From the NCBI RefSeq assembly GCF_905475345.1, contig NC_066592.1, positions 5,458,501 through 5,522,500 on the forward strand: a stretch of DNA of 64,000 bases, given 5' to 3'. This DNA comes from Vespula vulgaris. Lineage: Eukaryota; Arthropoda; Insecta; Hymenoptera; Vespidae. The position numbers and the translations under genes were made by a program. Shown here piece after piece: positions 63,861-64,000 of the stretch. Each line of letters opens with the position of its first letter. The first letter of the stretch is position 1. The notes beneath the pieces were generated by a model. That model saw only the letters and a list, made by a program, of their open reading frames with translations. It did not search any database and was not told the origin of the DNA.

Positions 63861-64000
63861 TTCTCTTTTTTTCTCTCTATCTATTTCTCTCTCTCTCTCT
63901 CTCTTTCTCTGTCTCTGTCTGTCTTTCGTTCTCTCTTTCGCTCTCTTCGTTATGTCTTTCTTGATAGGCTTTCTCTTTCAACCCCTCTCCGTATCCTCCG
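63861..64000. repeat. CT/GT-rich low-complexity end of window
   Basis: TTTTTCTC, TCTATCTATT and CT/GTCT runs; nothing coding seen. Confidence 0.7.

Overview
The window reads as nuclear DNA of an insect, most likely a hymenopteran. It is AT-rich, genes have small-to-medium exons with GT-AG introns, and homopolymer tracts and microsatellites (CT/GA, AT, GAA, GATA) are very abundant outside genes. The taxonomic call is inference from composition and protein similarity remembered from known families. No bacterial, viral or CRISPR-like content is visible.

Left part (1-22.7 kb) is gene-dense. The last exon of an unidentified plus-strand gene ends at 175. A minus-strand Kintoun/DNAAF2-type dynein assembly factor (4 exons, 850 aa) follows. 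It is divergent from a plus-strand Pipe/uronyl 2-O-sulfotransferase family member (7 exons, 335 aa) that has lost most of the family's active-site residues. Convergent with that is Ola1 (Obg-like ATPase, 10 exons, 397 aa) on the minus strand. The first Ola1 intron (6.3 kb) appears to use AT-AC rather than GT-AG splice sites, and it carries a complete same-strand, intronless adenylate kinase 9-like gene (1946 codons). Kintoun, and probably AK9, serve motile cilia or sperm flagella.

Right part (22.7-64 kb) has no confidently identified gene. A GC-rich promoter-like block lies just upstream of Ola1, followed by about 40 kb dominated by simple repeats, diverged tandem duplications, an 86-bp near-identical dispersed repeat, hairpins and a few AT-rich low-repeat blocks. 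Within it I see short open segments with good splice sites on the minus strand (59.9, 46.8, 34.0 and 27.1 kb). All four are multiples of three and compatible with phase-1 splicing, so they could be exons of one long-intron gene whose promoter might be the GC-rich block at 63.7 kb. This is a hypothesis, because polypyrimidine tracts here make false splice sites common.

Main points of interest: the AT-AC Ola1 intron hosting a nested gene, the predicted pseudo-sulfotransferase, a PP1-docking motif in Kintoun, and the unexplained phase-1 exon series.
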